Origin: Pseudomonas putida NBRC 14164
Lineage (GTDB): Bacteria > Pseudomonadota > Gammaproteobacteria > Pseudomonadales > Pseudomonadaceae
Direction: 5' to 3'
Assembly: GCF_000412675.1 (NCBI RefSeq)
Contig: NC_021505.1
Location: forward strand, 1,482,501 to 1,546,500
DNA: 64,000 bases
Shown here: in pieces, positions 1-7,430 of the stretch
How positions within the stretch are numbered: position 1 is the stretch's first letter
Layout: each line of letters begins with the position of its first letter
The notes under the pieces: generated by a model
Seen by the model: only the letters and a program-made list of their open reading frames with translations
Told to the model about the DNA's origin: nothing
Database searches by the model: none
Position numbers and translations under genes: made by a program

Positions 1-41
1 CAGTGCTCGCTGGCGGGTAGCCAGAAGGCGTCGTGGGGCAT
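1..41 (-). CDS. Alpha/beta hydrolase, 5' end only (partial)
   Basis: The first 13 codons of a leftward gene run off the window edge. The peptide begins MPHDAFWLPASEH, with an ATG whose complement is at 39-41. A probable lysophospholipase/alpha-beta hydrolase lies next to the fadD2-fadD1 pair in Pseudomonas (PA3301 in P. aeruginosa, from memory), so this is probably its N-terminus. No catalytic motif is inside the window, so the call rests on context. The gene is divergent from fadD2 across about 220 bp that must hold both promoters. Confidence 0.5.
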   Translation of the reverse strand, partial: MPHDAFWLPASEH

Positions 42-248
42 GGCGGGTCCTTGTGCGCGCGGGTACCAGAACAGTGTATGCACAACCGGCCGGATTGCAG
101 GAAGGGCACAAATAAGATTCACAATGTTAATGGCGGCACTTGGCGTATATGCCGCCTTGGGCTTACCTGCTAACGTCGGATCAACGCCTTTTCGCCTGCA
201 GGCGATCAGGTAAAGGACTAAAGGACGCAGTGCAGGTCCAGGCAGAGG

Positions 249-259
249 AACAATAATAA
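249..259 (+). promoter_or_regulatory. Hfq/Crc-type CA motif between SD and start of fadD2
   Basis: The spacer between the AGAGG ribosome-binding site (243-247) and the fadD2 ATG (260) reads AACAATAATAA. It contains two overlapping AANAANAA matches. In Pseudomonas this A-rich motif at a start region is bound by Hfq with Crc to block translation when preferred carbon sources are present. Sequence match seen directly; function inferred. Confidence 0.6.
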
Positions 260-1948
260 ATGCAAGCCGACTTCTGGAATGACAAGCGCCCGGCGGGCGT
301 GCCTTCCACCATCGACATCAATGCCTACACCTCGGTCGTCGAGGTGTTCGAGCGCTCCTGCAAGCGCTTTGCCGACCGCCCGGCGTTCAGCAACCTGGGC
401 GTGACCCTGACCTACGCAGAGCTGGAGCGACATTCGGCAGCCTTTTCTGCCTGGTTGCAGCAGCACACCGACCTCAAGCCGGGCGACCGCATCGCGGTGC
501 AGATGCCCAACGTGCTGCAATACCCGATCGCCGTCTTTGGTGCCATGCGCGCCGGCTTGATCGTGGTCAACACCAACCCGCTGTACACCGAGCGCGAAAT
601 GCGCCACCAGTTCAAGGACAGTGGCGCACGTGCGCTGGTGTACCTGAACATGTTTGGCAAGCGTGTGCAGGAGGTGCTGCCCGATACTGGCATCGAGTAC
701 CTGATCGAGGCGAAGATGGGCGACCTGTTGCCCGCCGCCAAGGGCTGGCTGATCAACACGGTGGTCGACAAGCTGAAGAAGATGGTGCCAGCCTACCAGT
801 TGCCCCAGGCGATATCGTTCAAACAGGTGCTGCGCCAGGGCCGCGAGCAGTCGCCCAAACCGGTGCCGTTGAGCCTGGACGACATTGCCGTGCTGCAGTA
901 CACCGGCGGCACCACTGGCCTGGCCAAGGGTGCCATGCTCACCCACGGCAACCTGGTGGCCAATATGTTGCAGGTGCTCGCCTGCTTCTCGCAGCACGGC
1001 CCCGACGGGCAGAAGCTGCTCAAGGACGGCCAGGAGGTGATGATCGCGCCGCTGCCGCTGTACCACATCTATGCCTTCACCGCGAACTGCATGTGCATGA
1101 TGGTCACCGGCAACCACAATGTCCTGATCACCAACCCACGTGACATCCCCGGCTTCATCAAGGAGCTGGGCAAGTGGCGTTTCTCGGCGCTGTTGGGGCT
1201 GAACACCCTGTTTGTCGCGCTGATGGACCACCCCGGTTTCCGCCAGCTGGATTTCTCGGCGCTGAAGGTCACCAACTCCGGCGGCACGGCGCTGGTCAAG
1301 GCCACTGCCGAACGCTGGGAGGCCCTTACCGGGTGCCGCATTGTCGAAGGCTACGGCCTGACAGAAACCTCGCCGGTGGCCAGCACCAACCCCTATGGCC
1401 AGCTGGCGCGCCTGGGCACCGTGGGCATCCCGGTGGCGGGTACCGCGTTCAAGGTTATCGACGATGACGGCAACGAATTGCCGCTGGGCGAGCGGGGCGA
1501 GTTGTGCATCAAGGGCCCGCAGGTGATGAAGGGTTACTGGCAGCAGCCTGAGGCCACTGCTCAAGCGCTGGATGCGGACGGCTGGTTCAAGACCGGGGAT
1601 ATCGCGGTGATCGACCCGGACGGTTTCACCCGCATCGTCGACCGCAAGAAGGACATGATTATCGTCTCGGGCTTCAACGTGTACCCCAACGAGATCGAGG
1701 ACGTGGTGATGGGCCACCCCAAGGTTGCCAACTGTGCAGCCATCGGCGTGCCGGACGAGCGCTCAGGCGAGGCGGTGAAGCTGTTTGTGGTGCCGCGCGA
1801 GGGCGGGGTGAGCGTGGATGAGCTCAAGGCCTACTGCAAAGCCAACTTCACCGGCTACAAGGTACCCAAGCACATCGTGCTGCGTGATTCGTTGCCGATG
1901 ACGCCGGTTGGCAAGATCCTGCGGCGGGAGTTGCGGGACATAGCTTGA
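260..1948 (+). CDS. fadD2: Long-chain fatty acid-CoA ligase FadD2
   Basis: 562 aa, full length for the family. It activates exogenous fatty acids to acyl-CoA with ATP and CoA, the entry step of beta-oxidation, at the inner membrane. The AMP-binding P-loop YTGGTTGLAKG lies near residue 213, GYGLTE near 364, GWFKTGD near 441, and the FadD signature from VDRKKDMIIVSGFNVYP near 460. The catalytic Lys is in the C-terminal PVGKILRREL segment. ATG 260 follows an AGAGG ribosome-binding site. A paralogue, fadD1, follows 359 bp downstream in the same direction and is closely similar along its length. The name FadD2 for the first copy follows Pseudomonas usage (FadD1/FadD2 pair). Confidence 0.9.
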   Translation: MQADFWNDKRPAGVPSTIDINAYTSVVEVFERSCKRFADRPAFSNLGVTLTYAELERHSAAFSAWLQQHTDLKPGDRIAVQMPNVLQYPIAVFGAMRAGLIVVNTNPLYTEREMRHQFKDSGARALVYLNMFGKRVQEVLPDTGIEYLIEAKMGDLLPAAKGWLINTVVDKLKKMVPAYQLPQAISFKQVLRQGREQSPKPVPLSLDDIAVLQYTGGTTGLAKGAMLTHGNLVANMLQVLACFSQHGPDGQKLLKDGQEVMIAPLPLYHIYAFTANCMCMMVTGNHNVLITNPRDIPGFIKELGKWRFSALLGLNTLFVALMDHPGFRQLDFSALKVTNSGGTALVKATAERWEALTGCRIVEGYGLTETSPVASTNPYGQLARLGTVGIPVAGTAFKVIDDDGNELPLGERGELCIKGPQVMKGYWQQPEATAQALDADGWFKTGDIAVIDPDGFTRIVDRKKDMIIVSGFNVYPNEIEDVVMGHPKVANCAAIGVPDERSGEAVKLFVVPREGGVSVDELKAYCKANFTGYKVPKHIVLRDSLPMTPVGKILRRELRDIA

Positions 1949-1963
1949 GTCTATGTTGGCTGT

Positions 1964-2046
1964 TTCGCGGGTGAACCCGCTCCCACAGGTACTGCACAGC
2001 CTCCAAGCTTTGTGCGGTCCCCTGTGGCAGCGGGTTCACCCGCGAA
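1964..2046. repeat. Paired inverted REP element (REPIN), CGGGTGAACCCGC type
   Basis: Two inverted REP copies (1964-1989 and 2021-2046) flank a unique loop of about 31 bp. Each copy has the CGCGGGTGAACCCGC hairpin; the left copy ends GCTCCCACAGG and the right copy begins CCTGTGGCAG, one base off. It lies directly downstream of fadD2. Confidence 0.85.
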
Positions 2047-2110
2047 TGCCTTGAAGGTGGTCTAACAGGCCTGTTTCAGCCTGATCTGCGACATTTTGGT
2101 TAAAAACTCT

Positions 2111-2144
2111 AAAAATGACCTGTATTGTTCATTGAGTCATTTTT
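2111..2144. promoter_or_regulatory. Inverted repeat upstream of fadD1
   Basis: Perfect 9-bp arms AAAAATGAC (2111-2119) and GTCATTTTT (2136-2144) are separated by 16 bp in an unusually AT-rich patch between fadD2 and fadD1. This could be an operator for fadD1 or a weak stem-loop at the 3' end of the fadD2 transcript. It does not resemble the PsrA palindrome as I recall it. The rest of the 1949-2307 gap holds the REPIN and the fadD1 leader, which contains an AATAATAA motif at 2249-2256. Confidence 0.45.
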
Positions 2145-2307
2145 GTGACTTCAAGGCCTGTTTTGGCCTCTAGGCGACCCCAGGCAAAGCTGTTACTCTC
2201 GGCCCGCTTTCAGACGATCCGGTTTGCAACGAACCGCCGTCTCATATCAATAATAAGCGCATCGACGCGCCAATCGAACTTCGCTGTTGCTGAAGGAGTG
2301 GGCTTCC

Positions 2308-4005
2308 ATGATCGAAAATTTTTGGAAGGATAAGTACCCAGCCGGGATTACGGCGGAAATCAATCCTGACGAATTCCCCAATATCCAGGCAGTACTCAAG
2401 CAATCCTGCCAACGCTTTGCCGACAAACCGGCCTTTAGCAACCTGGGCAAGACTATCACTTATGGCGAGCTGTATGCGCTGTCGGGGGCGTTTGCCGCCT
2501 GGCTGCAGCAGCATACCGACCTCAAGCCCGGTGACCGCATTGCCGTGCAACTGCCCAACGTCATGCAATACCCGGTCGCGGTCTTCGGTGCCATGCGTGC
2601 CGGGTTGATCGTGGTGAACACCAACCCGCTGTATACCGCGCGGGAGATGGAACACCAGTTCAACGACTCCGGCGCCAAGGCCTTGGTGTGCCTGGCGAAC
2701 ATGGCGCACCTGGCCGAGAAGGTGGTACCCAAGACACAGGTCAGGCACGTCATCGTCACCGAAGTGGCCGACCTGCTGCCGCCGCTCAAACGCCTGCTGA
2801 TCAATAGCGTGATCAAGTACGTGAAGAAGATGGTGCCGGCCTACAGCCTGCCGCAGGCCGTGCGCTTCAACGACGCCCTGGCCCTGGGCAAGGGCCAGCC
2901 GGTGACCGAGGCCAACCCGCAGGCCAACGACGTGGCCGTGCTGCAGTACACTGGTGGCACCACCGGCGTGGCCAAGGGCGCCATGCTGACCCACCGCAAC
3001 CTGGTGGCCAACATGCTGCAGTGCCGTGCACTGATGGGCTCGAACCTGCATGAAGGCTGCGAGATCCTCATCACCCCGCTGCCGCTGTACCACATCTACG
3101 CCTTCACCTTCCATTGCATGGCCATGATGCTGATCGGCAATCACAACGTGCTTATCAGCAACCCGCGTGACCTGCCGGCCATGGTCAAGGAGCTGGGCAA
3201 GTGGAAGTTCAGCGGCTTTGTCGGCCTCAACACCCTGTTCGTTGCCCTGTGCAACAACGAGGCGTTCCGTGCGCTGGACTTCTCGTCGTTGAAAATCACC
3301 CTGTCGGGCGGCATGGCCCTGCAATTGAGCGTGGCCGAGCGCTGGAAGGCCGTTACCGGCTGCGCCATATGCGAAGGGTACGGTATGACCGAAACCAGCC
3401 CGGTGGCAGCGGTGAACCCGGCAGAAGCGAACCAGGTGGGTACCATTGGCATTCCGGTGCCATCGACCTTGTGCAAGATCATCGACGACGCCGGCAACGA
3501 GCTACCGCTGGGCGAGGTGGGCGAGTTGTGCGTCAAGGGCCCGCAGGTGATGAAGGGCTACTGGCAGCGCGAAGACGCCACCGCCGAGATCCTCGACAGC
3601 GAAGGCTGGTTGAAGACCGGCGATATCGCCCTGATCCAGGCCGATGGTTACATGCGCATCGTAGACCGCAAGAAGGACATGATCCTGGTCTCGGGCTTCA
3701 ACGTGTACCCCAATGAGCTGGAAGACGTGTTGGCGGCCTTGCCGGGTGTGCTGCAGTGCGCAGCCATTGGTGTGCCCGACGAGAAGTCGGGTGAAGTGAT
3801 CAAGGTGTTCATCGTGGTCAAGCCGGGCATGACCGTGACCAAGGAGCAAGTGATGGAGCACATGCGTGCCAACGTTACCGGCTACAAGGTACCGCGCCTG
3901 ATCGAGTTCCGCGATTCGCTGCCGACCACCAACGTGGGCAAGATCCTGCGCCGCGAGCTGCGCGATGAAGAGCTCAAGAAGCAAGGCTTGAAGAAGATCG
4001 CCTGA
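2308..4005 (+). CDS. fadD1: Long-chain fatty acid-CoA ligase FadD1
   Basis: 565 aa acyl-CoA synthetase, paralogue of the preceding gene, with shared blocks such as AAWLQQHTDLKPGDRIAVQLPNVMQYP. The P-loop YTGGTTGVAKG is near residue 212, GYGMTETSP near 360, and the FadD signature RIVDRKKDMILVSGFNVYPNE is followed by the C-terminal Lys segment NVGKILRRELRD. ATG 2308 is chosen because AAGGAG stands 9 bp before it; an in-frame TTG at 2287 has no such site. In P. aeruginosa the two copies differ in chain-length preference and expression (family knowledge). The separate leader suggests that here too each copy has its own promoter. Confidence 0.9.
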   Translation: MIENFWKDKYPAGITAEINPDEFPNIQAVLKQSCQRFADKPAFSNLGKTITYGELYALSGAFAAWLQQHTDLKPGDRIAVQLPNVMQYPVAVFGAMRAGLIVVNTNPLYTAREMEHQFNDSGAKALVCLANMAHLAEKVVPKTQVRHVIVTEVADLLPPLKRLLINSVIKYVKKMVPAYSLPQAVRFNDALALGKGQPVTEANPQANDVAVLQYTGGTTGVAKGAMLTHRNLVANMLQCRALMGSNLHEGCEILITPLPLYHIYAFTFHCMAMMLIGNHNVLISNPRDLPAMVKELGKWKFSGFVGLNTLFVALCNNEAFRALDFSSLKITLSGGMALQLSVAERWKAVTGCAICEGYGMTETSPVAAVNPAEANQVGTIGIPVPSTLCKIIDDAGNELPLGEVGELCVKGPQVMKGYWQREDATAEILDSEGWLKTGDIALIQADGYMRIVDRKKDMILVSGFNVYPNELEDVLAALPGVLQCAAIGVPDEKSGEVIKVFIVVKPGMTVTKEQVMEHMRANVTGYKVPRLIEFRDSLPTTNVGKILRRELRDEELKKQGLKKIA

Positions 4006-4024
4006 CGCCCCGCCAGCGCGGTCC

Positions 4025-4143
4025 CTGTAGGAGCAGCCTTGTGCTGCGAAAGGGCCGCGAAGCGGCCCCAGCAATTTCAGCATTCCGGCTGAGAACGTGG
4101 GGCCGCTTTGCGGCCCTTTCGCGGCACAAGGCCGCTCCTACAG
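4025..4143. repeat. Paired inverted REP element, GTAGGAGCNGCCTTGTG type
   Basis: The left arm, CTGTAGGAGCAGCCTTGTGC then GGGCCGCGAAGCGGCCCC, and its inverted partner ending GCGGCACAAGGCCGCTCCTAC bracket about 35 bp. Each half holds two hairpins, which is a different type from the CTCCCACAG elements elsewhere in the window. It lies between convergent fadD1 and puuB and may act as a bidirectional transcript end. Confidence 0.85.
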
Positions 4144-4163
4144 AGGTTGCACCGCTTTCGGGC

Positions 4164-5471
4164 TCAGCGCAGTTTTTCCAGCATCTGGTAGTACCACATC
4201 CCCGCCGCCAGCAGCGGGTTGCCCAGCAAATCCCCCATCGGCACCCGCACATGCTTGCACTGGGCAAAGGTGTCGAACTTCTCCAGTGTCCCGGTCAACG
4301 CTTCGGCCATGATCTCGCCCATGATGTGGCTGGTGGCAATGCCGTGCCCCGAATAACCCTGGCAGTACCATACGTTGTCCGACAGCTTGCCCAGCTGCGG
4401 GATCCGGTTGACCACGATCCCCATGGCGCAGCTCCACTGGAACTCGATGGGCACGCCTTTGAGGGCCGGGAAGGTGCGTTCGATGCACGGGCGCAGTTCG
4501 CCTTCGATGTCGCGTGAATCCTTCCCCGAGTAGTTGGCGCCGCCCCCGAACAGCAGGCGCTTGTCGGCGGTCAGGCGGTAATAGTCGAGCACGAAGCGGC
4601 AGTCGTACACCGCCAGGTCCTGCGGGTTGATCTGCTCGGCCAGCTCACCCAGCGGCGCGGTGGTGACGATGCCGCCCATGGCCGGGAATATCTTGCCCTT
4701 GAGCTGGCGCTTTTCCAGTTTGTGGTACACATCGCCGGCCAGCATCACCTGGCGTGCCTCGACCCGGCCATGGGCGGTAACCACCGCCGGGCGTGGGCCG
4801 TGGACGATGTCCAGCACCTCGGAGTTCTCGAAGATCAATGCACCCAGGCTGTGGGCAGCGCGGGCCTCACCCAGGCACAGGTTGAGCGGGTGCAGGTGCA
4901 GGTTGCGCAGGTTCTTCAACGCGCCCAGGTACAGCGGGCTCTGCAGGTGCTCGGCCACTGCAGCGCGGTCGAGCAATTGCACCTGCTCGCCCATGCCCCG
5001 GCGCTGGGCCTCGGCCTCGAATGCGCGCAGCTCGTTCATGTGCGAGGGCTTCATCGCCGCATGCAGGTGGCCGTGCTTGAGGTCGCAGTCGATGCCATAG
5101 CGCGCCACGCGCTGTTCGATCACCTGGTGCCTGCGCCAGCGCAGGTGCCAGATGAAATCGTCGACTTCGGCGCCAAGGTGGCTACGCATCTGCGTGCGCA
5201 TGGCCTCGTCGCCCGACAGGCTGCCGGTGACCTGGCCGCCATTGCGCCCGCTGGCGCCCCAGCCGATACGGTTGGTTTCGACGATGGCCACCTTCAGACC
5301 ACGCTCGGCCAGCTCCACCGCCGTGGCGACGCCGGTGAAGCCGCCACCGATGATGGCCACGTCCACCTGCACCGTGCCCTTGAGTTGCGGGTACTCGGTG
5401 TGGTCGTTGAGGGTGGCGCTGTAGTAGGACGGCGCACGTTGCGCCGGGCCTTTGTTCAATGCTGCGTTCAT
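4164..5471 (-). CDS. puuB: Gamma-glutamylputrescine oxidoreductase-like FAD enzyme (DAO family)
   Basis: 435 aa, usual length for the DAO family. The N-terminal dinucleotide-binding motif AIIGGGFTG is at residues 39-47, followed by ETNRIGWGASGRNGGQ, the FAD-contacting segment typical of PuuB/ordL proteins. PuuB oxidises gamma-glutamylputrescine to gamma-glutamyl-aminobutyraldehyde. The gene starts 24 bp after the puuA stop on the same strand, so the two form an operon giving the first two steps of the glutamylated putrescine route. Other puu genes are not in the window. Pseudomonads carry several paralogues, so another amine or amino acid substrate is possible. Confidence 0.8.
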   Translation of the reverse strand: MNAALNKGPAQRAPSYYSATLNDHTEYPQLKGTVQVDVAIIGGGFTGVATAVELAERGLKVAIVETNRIGWGASGRNGGQVTGSLSGDEAMRTQMRSHLGAEVDDFIWHLRWRRHQVIEQRVARYGIDCDLKHGHLHAAMKPSHMNELRAFEAEAQRRGMGEQVQLLDRAAVAEHLQSPLYLGALKNLRNLHLHPLNLCLGEARAAHSLGALIFENSEVLDIVHGPRPAVVTAHGRVEARQVMLAGDVYHKLEKRQLKGKIFPAMGGIVTTAPLGELAEQINPQDLAVYDCRFVLDYYRLTADKRLLFGGGANYSGKDSRDIEGELRPCIERTFPALKGVPIEFQWSCAMGIVVNRIPQLGKLSDNVWYCQGYSGHGIATSHIMGEIMAEALTGTLEKFDTFAQCKHVRVPMGDLLGNPLLAAGMWYYQMLEKLR

Positions 5472-5495
5472 GGGTGTTCCTTGTTAAGTAGGGGC

Positions 5496-6860
5496 TCAGG
5501 CCTGGTGCAGGTACCAGCGCCAGTCCTGCTCGCTGACTTCGGCCATGAACTGGCGGTACTCGGCGCGTTTGACCTTCAGGTACACGCCAAGGAAGTCTTC
5601 GCCCAATGCTTCGCGGGCCCAATGGGAATGTTGCAGGGCATCGAGGGCAGTCAGCCAGTCGGTGGGCAGGTGTTCGGTGGCCTGGGCATAGCCGTTGCCT
5701 TCCACCGGTGCGCCCGGGTCCAGCTGTTCGCGGATGCCCCGGTGGCTGGCGGCGAGAATGGCCGCTGCGGCCAGGTAGGGGTTGGCATCGGCGCCGCAAA
5801 TGCGGTGTTCCACATGCCGGCTGTTGGCCGGGCCGCCTGGCACACGCAGGCTCACGGTGCGGTTGTCCACGCCCCAGGTCGGCGCCAGCGGCGCATAGCT
5901 GTTGGCCTGGAAGCGGCGGAACGAGTTGGCGTTGGGGCAGAACAGCAGCAGCGAGTCGCGCAGGTGGCGCAGCATGCCGGCCACAGCCTGGCGCAGCAGC
6001 GGGGTGCCGGCTTTGTCTTCACTGGCGAACAGGTTGTTGCCCGCACTGTCGGCCAGGCTCAGGTGCATGTGCATGCCGGTACCGGCGAGGTTGGCAAACG
6101 GCTTGGCCATGAAGCAGGCCTGCATGCCGTGGGCATGGGCCACGCCTTTCACCAGGCGCTTGTAGCGCACGGCCTGGTCCATCGCCTGCAGCGCATCGCC
6201 GTGCTCCAGGGTGATTTCCACCTGGCCTGGGGCGTATTCCGAAATGGCGGTACGCGCCGGAATGCCTTGGGCCTTGCAGGCGGCGTACAGGTCGGCGAGA
6301 AACGGTTCGATCTGCTCCAGTTCACGCAGGCCATAGACCTGAGTGGCGCGCGGGCGGCCACCGTCGTTGTCCAGCGCCGGTTGCGGGCGGCCTTGGGCAT
6401 CGCGGTGCTGGTCGAGCAGGAAGAATTCCAGCTCGCAGGCCATTACCGGGTGGTAGCCGTCGGCTTTCAGCGCTTCGATGGTGCGCAGCAGCACATGACG
6501 CGGGTCGGCGATGCTGGCCGGCAGGCCTTCGCGCGGGTGCATGCTGACCTGCACGGCAGCGGTTGGCACCCGGCGCCAGGGCAAGCGCACCAGGCTGCCT
6601 TCAAGCGGGTAGGCGCGGCAGTCGATGTCGCCCACATCCCACACCAGGCCCGAGTTTTCTACGTCGTCACCGTTCAGGGTCAGGCCGAGGATGGTGCTGG
6701 GCAGCGGCCGGCCGGTCTGGTAAACGGCCAGCAGTTCGTCGCGGTGCAACAGCTTGCCGCGCGGTACGCCGTTGGCGTCGAGGATAAAGAGCTCGAACAG
6801 CTCGATATCGGGGTTTTCGGCCAGGAAACGGGAAGCCTGCTCTACAGGTGCAAAGTGCAT
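5496..6860 (-). CDS. puuA: Gamma-glutamylpolyamine synthetase (glutamine synthetase family)
   Basis: 454 aa, close to E. coli PuuA (472). Glutamine-synthetase fold motifs include GTGMHMHLSL in the middle and the C-terminal stretch from NSFRRFQANSYAP through DNRTVSLRVPGG and HRICGADANPYLA. It ligates glutamate to putrescine (or another amine) with ATP. The start ATG has its complement at 6858-6860; a longer reading exists but adds 62 residues that look unrelated to the family. It is the first gene of the puuA-puuB operon. Pseudomonas has several GS-like paralogues (the SpuB/SpuI group), so the exact amine is not settled. Confidence 0.8.
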   Translation of the reverse strand: MHFAPVEQASRFLAENPDIELFELFILDANGVPRGKLLHRDELLAVYQTGRPLPSTILGLTLNGDDVENSGLVWDVGDIDCRAYPLEGSLVRLPWRRVPTAAVQVSMHPREGLPASIADPRHVLLRTIEALKADGYHPVMACELEFFLLDQHRDAQGRPQPALDNDGGRPRATQVYGLRELEQIEPFLADLYAACKAQGIPARTAISEYAPGQVEITLEHGDALQAMDQAVRYKRLVKGVAHAHGMQACFMAKPFANLAGTGMHMHLSLADSAGNNLFASEDKAGTPLLRQAVAGMLRHLRDSLLLFCPNANSFRRFQANSYAPLAPTWGVDNRTVSLRVPGGPANSRHVEHRICGADANPYLAAAAILAASHRGIREQLDPGAPVEGNGYAQATEHLPTDWLTALDALQHSHWAREALGEDFLGVYLKVKRAEYRQFMAEVSEQDWRWYLHQA

Positions 6861-7204
6861 GATTGATTCGCTCACGGGCGCACAGGGCCACCGCACAAGC
6901 AGGCGGCCCAGTTGAGTCAAACGGCCAGAAGGAGGCCGGGTTTGGTCACAATGGCGTGAGCGAGGTGTCCGGTGGGCGCGCGTGGCGGCAGTGCCACAAA
7001 GCCCAGAAGGCGAGGATGATGTGAACCAGCGGATTTTCCCCGGCACGGCTCCGGGCCTTCGGTAGCGAAGGGCGGGACGACGGTGGGGCGATGGGCTGGA
7101 CGGGAGTCATGCCTTTGATACTCACATGCGGCGTAAGGTTGATTAAAGCAGTGAATGGCAACCTTTACATATGCCCTTGCTAAACTTTCAGCCGCTACGC
7201 GATC
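6861..7204. other. Intergenic region upstream of puuA
   Basis: About 340 bp between the divergent puuA and hrpA genes before the REP pair. It must hold the puuA promoter, but I see no convincing -35/-10 pair or operator. A possible 54-codon leftward ORF lies at 6946-7110 and is listed separately. Confidence 0.4.
6946..7110 (-). CDS. Possible small ORF upstream of puuA
   Basis: 54 codons, ATG complement at 7108-7110 with AAAGG close in front. The peptide is basic and Pro/Ser-rich, with a short hydrophobic run LVHIILAFWALWH near residues 29-41. It could be a small membrane peptide or a chance frame in GC-rich DNA. No family is recognised. It lies in the leader of the puuA-puuB operon, 85 bp before puuA. 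Confidence 0.2.
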   Translation of the reverse strand: MTPVQPIAPPSSRPSLPKARSRAGENPLVHIILAFWALWHCRHARPPDTSLTPL

Positions 7205-7323
7205 CCTGTAGGAGCGGCCTTGTGCCGCGAATGGGCCGCAAAGCGGCCCCGGCAATGTGTGCTGGGGCGCAAATCCTGGGGCTGCTGCCGCAGCCCATCG
7301 CGGCACAAGGCCGCTCCTACAGG
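7205..7323. repeat. Paired inverted REP element, GTAGGAGCNGCCTTGTG type
   Basis: Left arm CTGTAGGAGCGGCCTTGTG (7205 onward) and right arm CGGCACAAGGCCGCTCCTACAG (ending about 7323) are inverted around a spacer. Same type as the element at 4025-4143. It sits upstream of hrpA. Confidence 0.85.
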
Positions 7324-7430
7324 GACCGTGCCAGCCTGGACAGCAAAGTAGGCCCAAATCTGCGACAATCGCGCATCCTTCGAATGCCGATCATGAAAAA
7401 GCAGGCTCACCTGCATCACTAAAAAGCCCC

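Noticed and set aside
218..1717. Long leftward open frame opposite fadD2
   Set aside because: Shadow of fadD2; His- and Gln-rich, no ribosome-binding site, no motif. Same reasoning for similar frames opposite hrpA, recQ, plpD and aer.
4722..6866. Very long rightward open frame opposite puuA and puuB
   Set aside because: It lies antisense to two clear enzyme genes; GC-rich third positions create long shadow frames. Composition is His/Gln/Val-rich without any family motif.
7393..7422. Short ORF MKKQAHLHH just before hrpA
   Set aside because: Only nine residues, no ribosome-binding site, no sign of attenuation structure.
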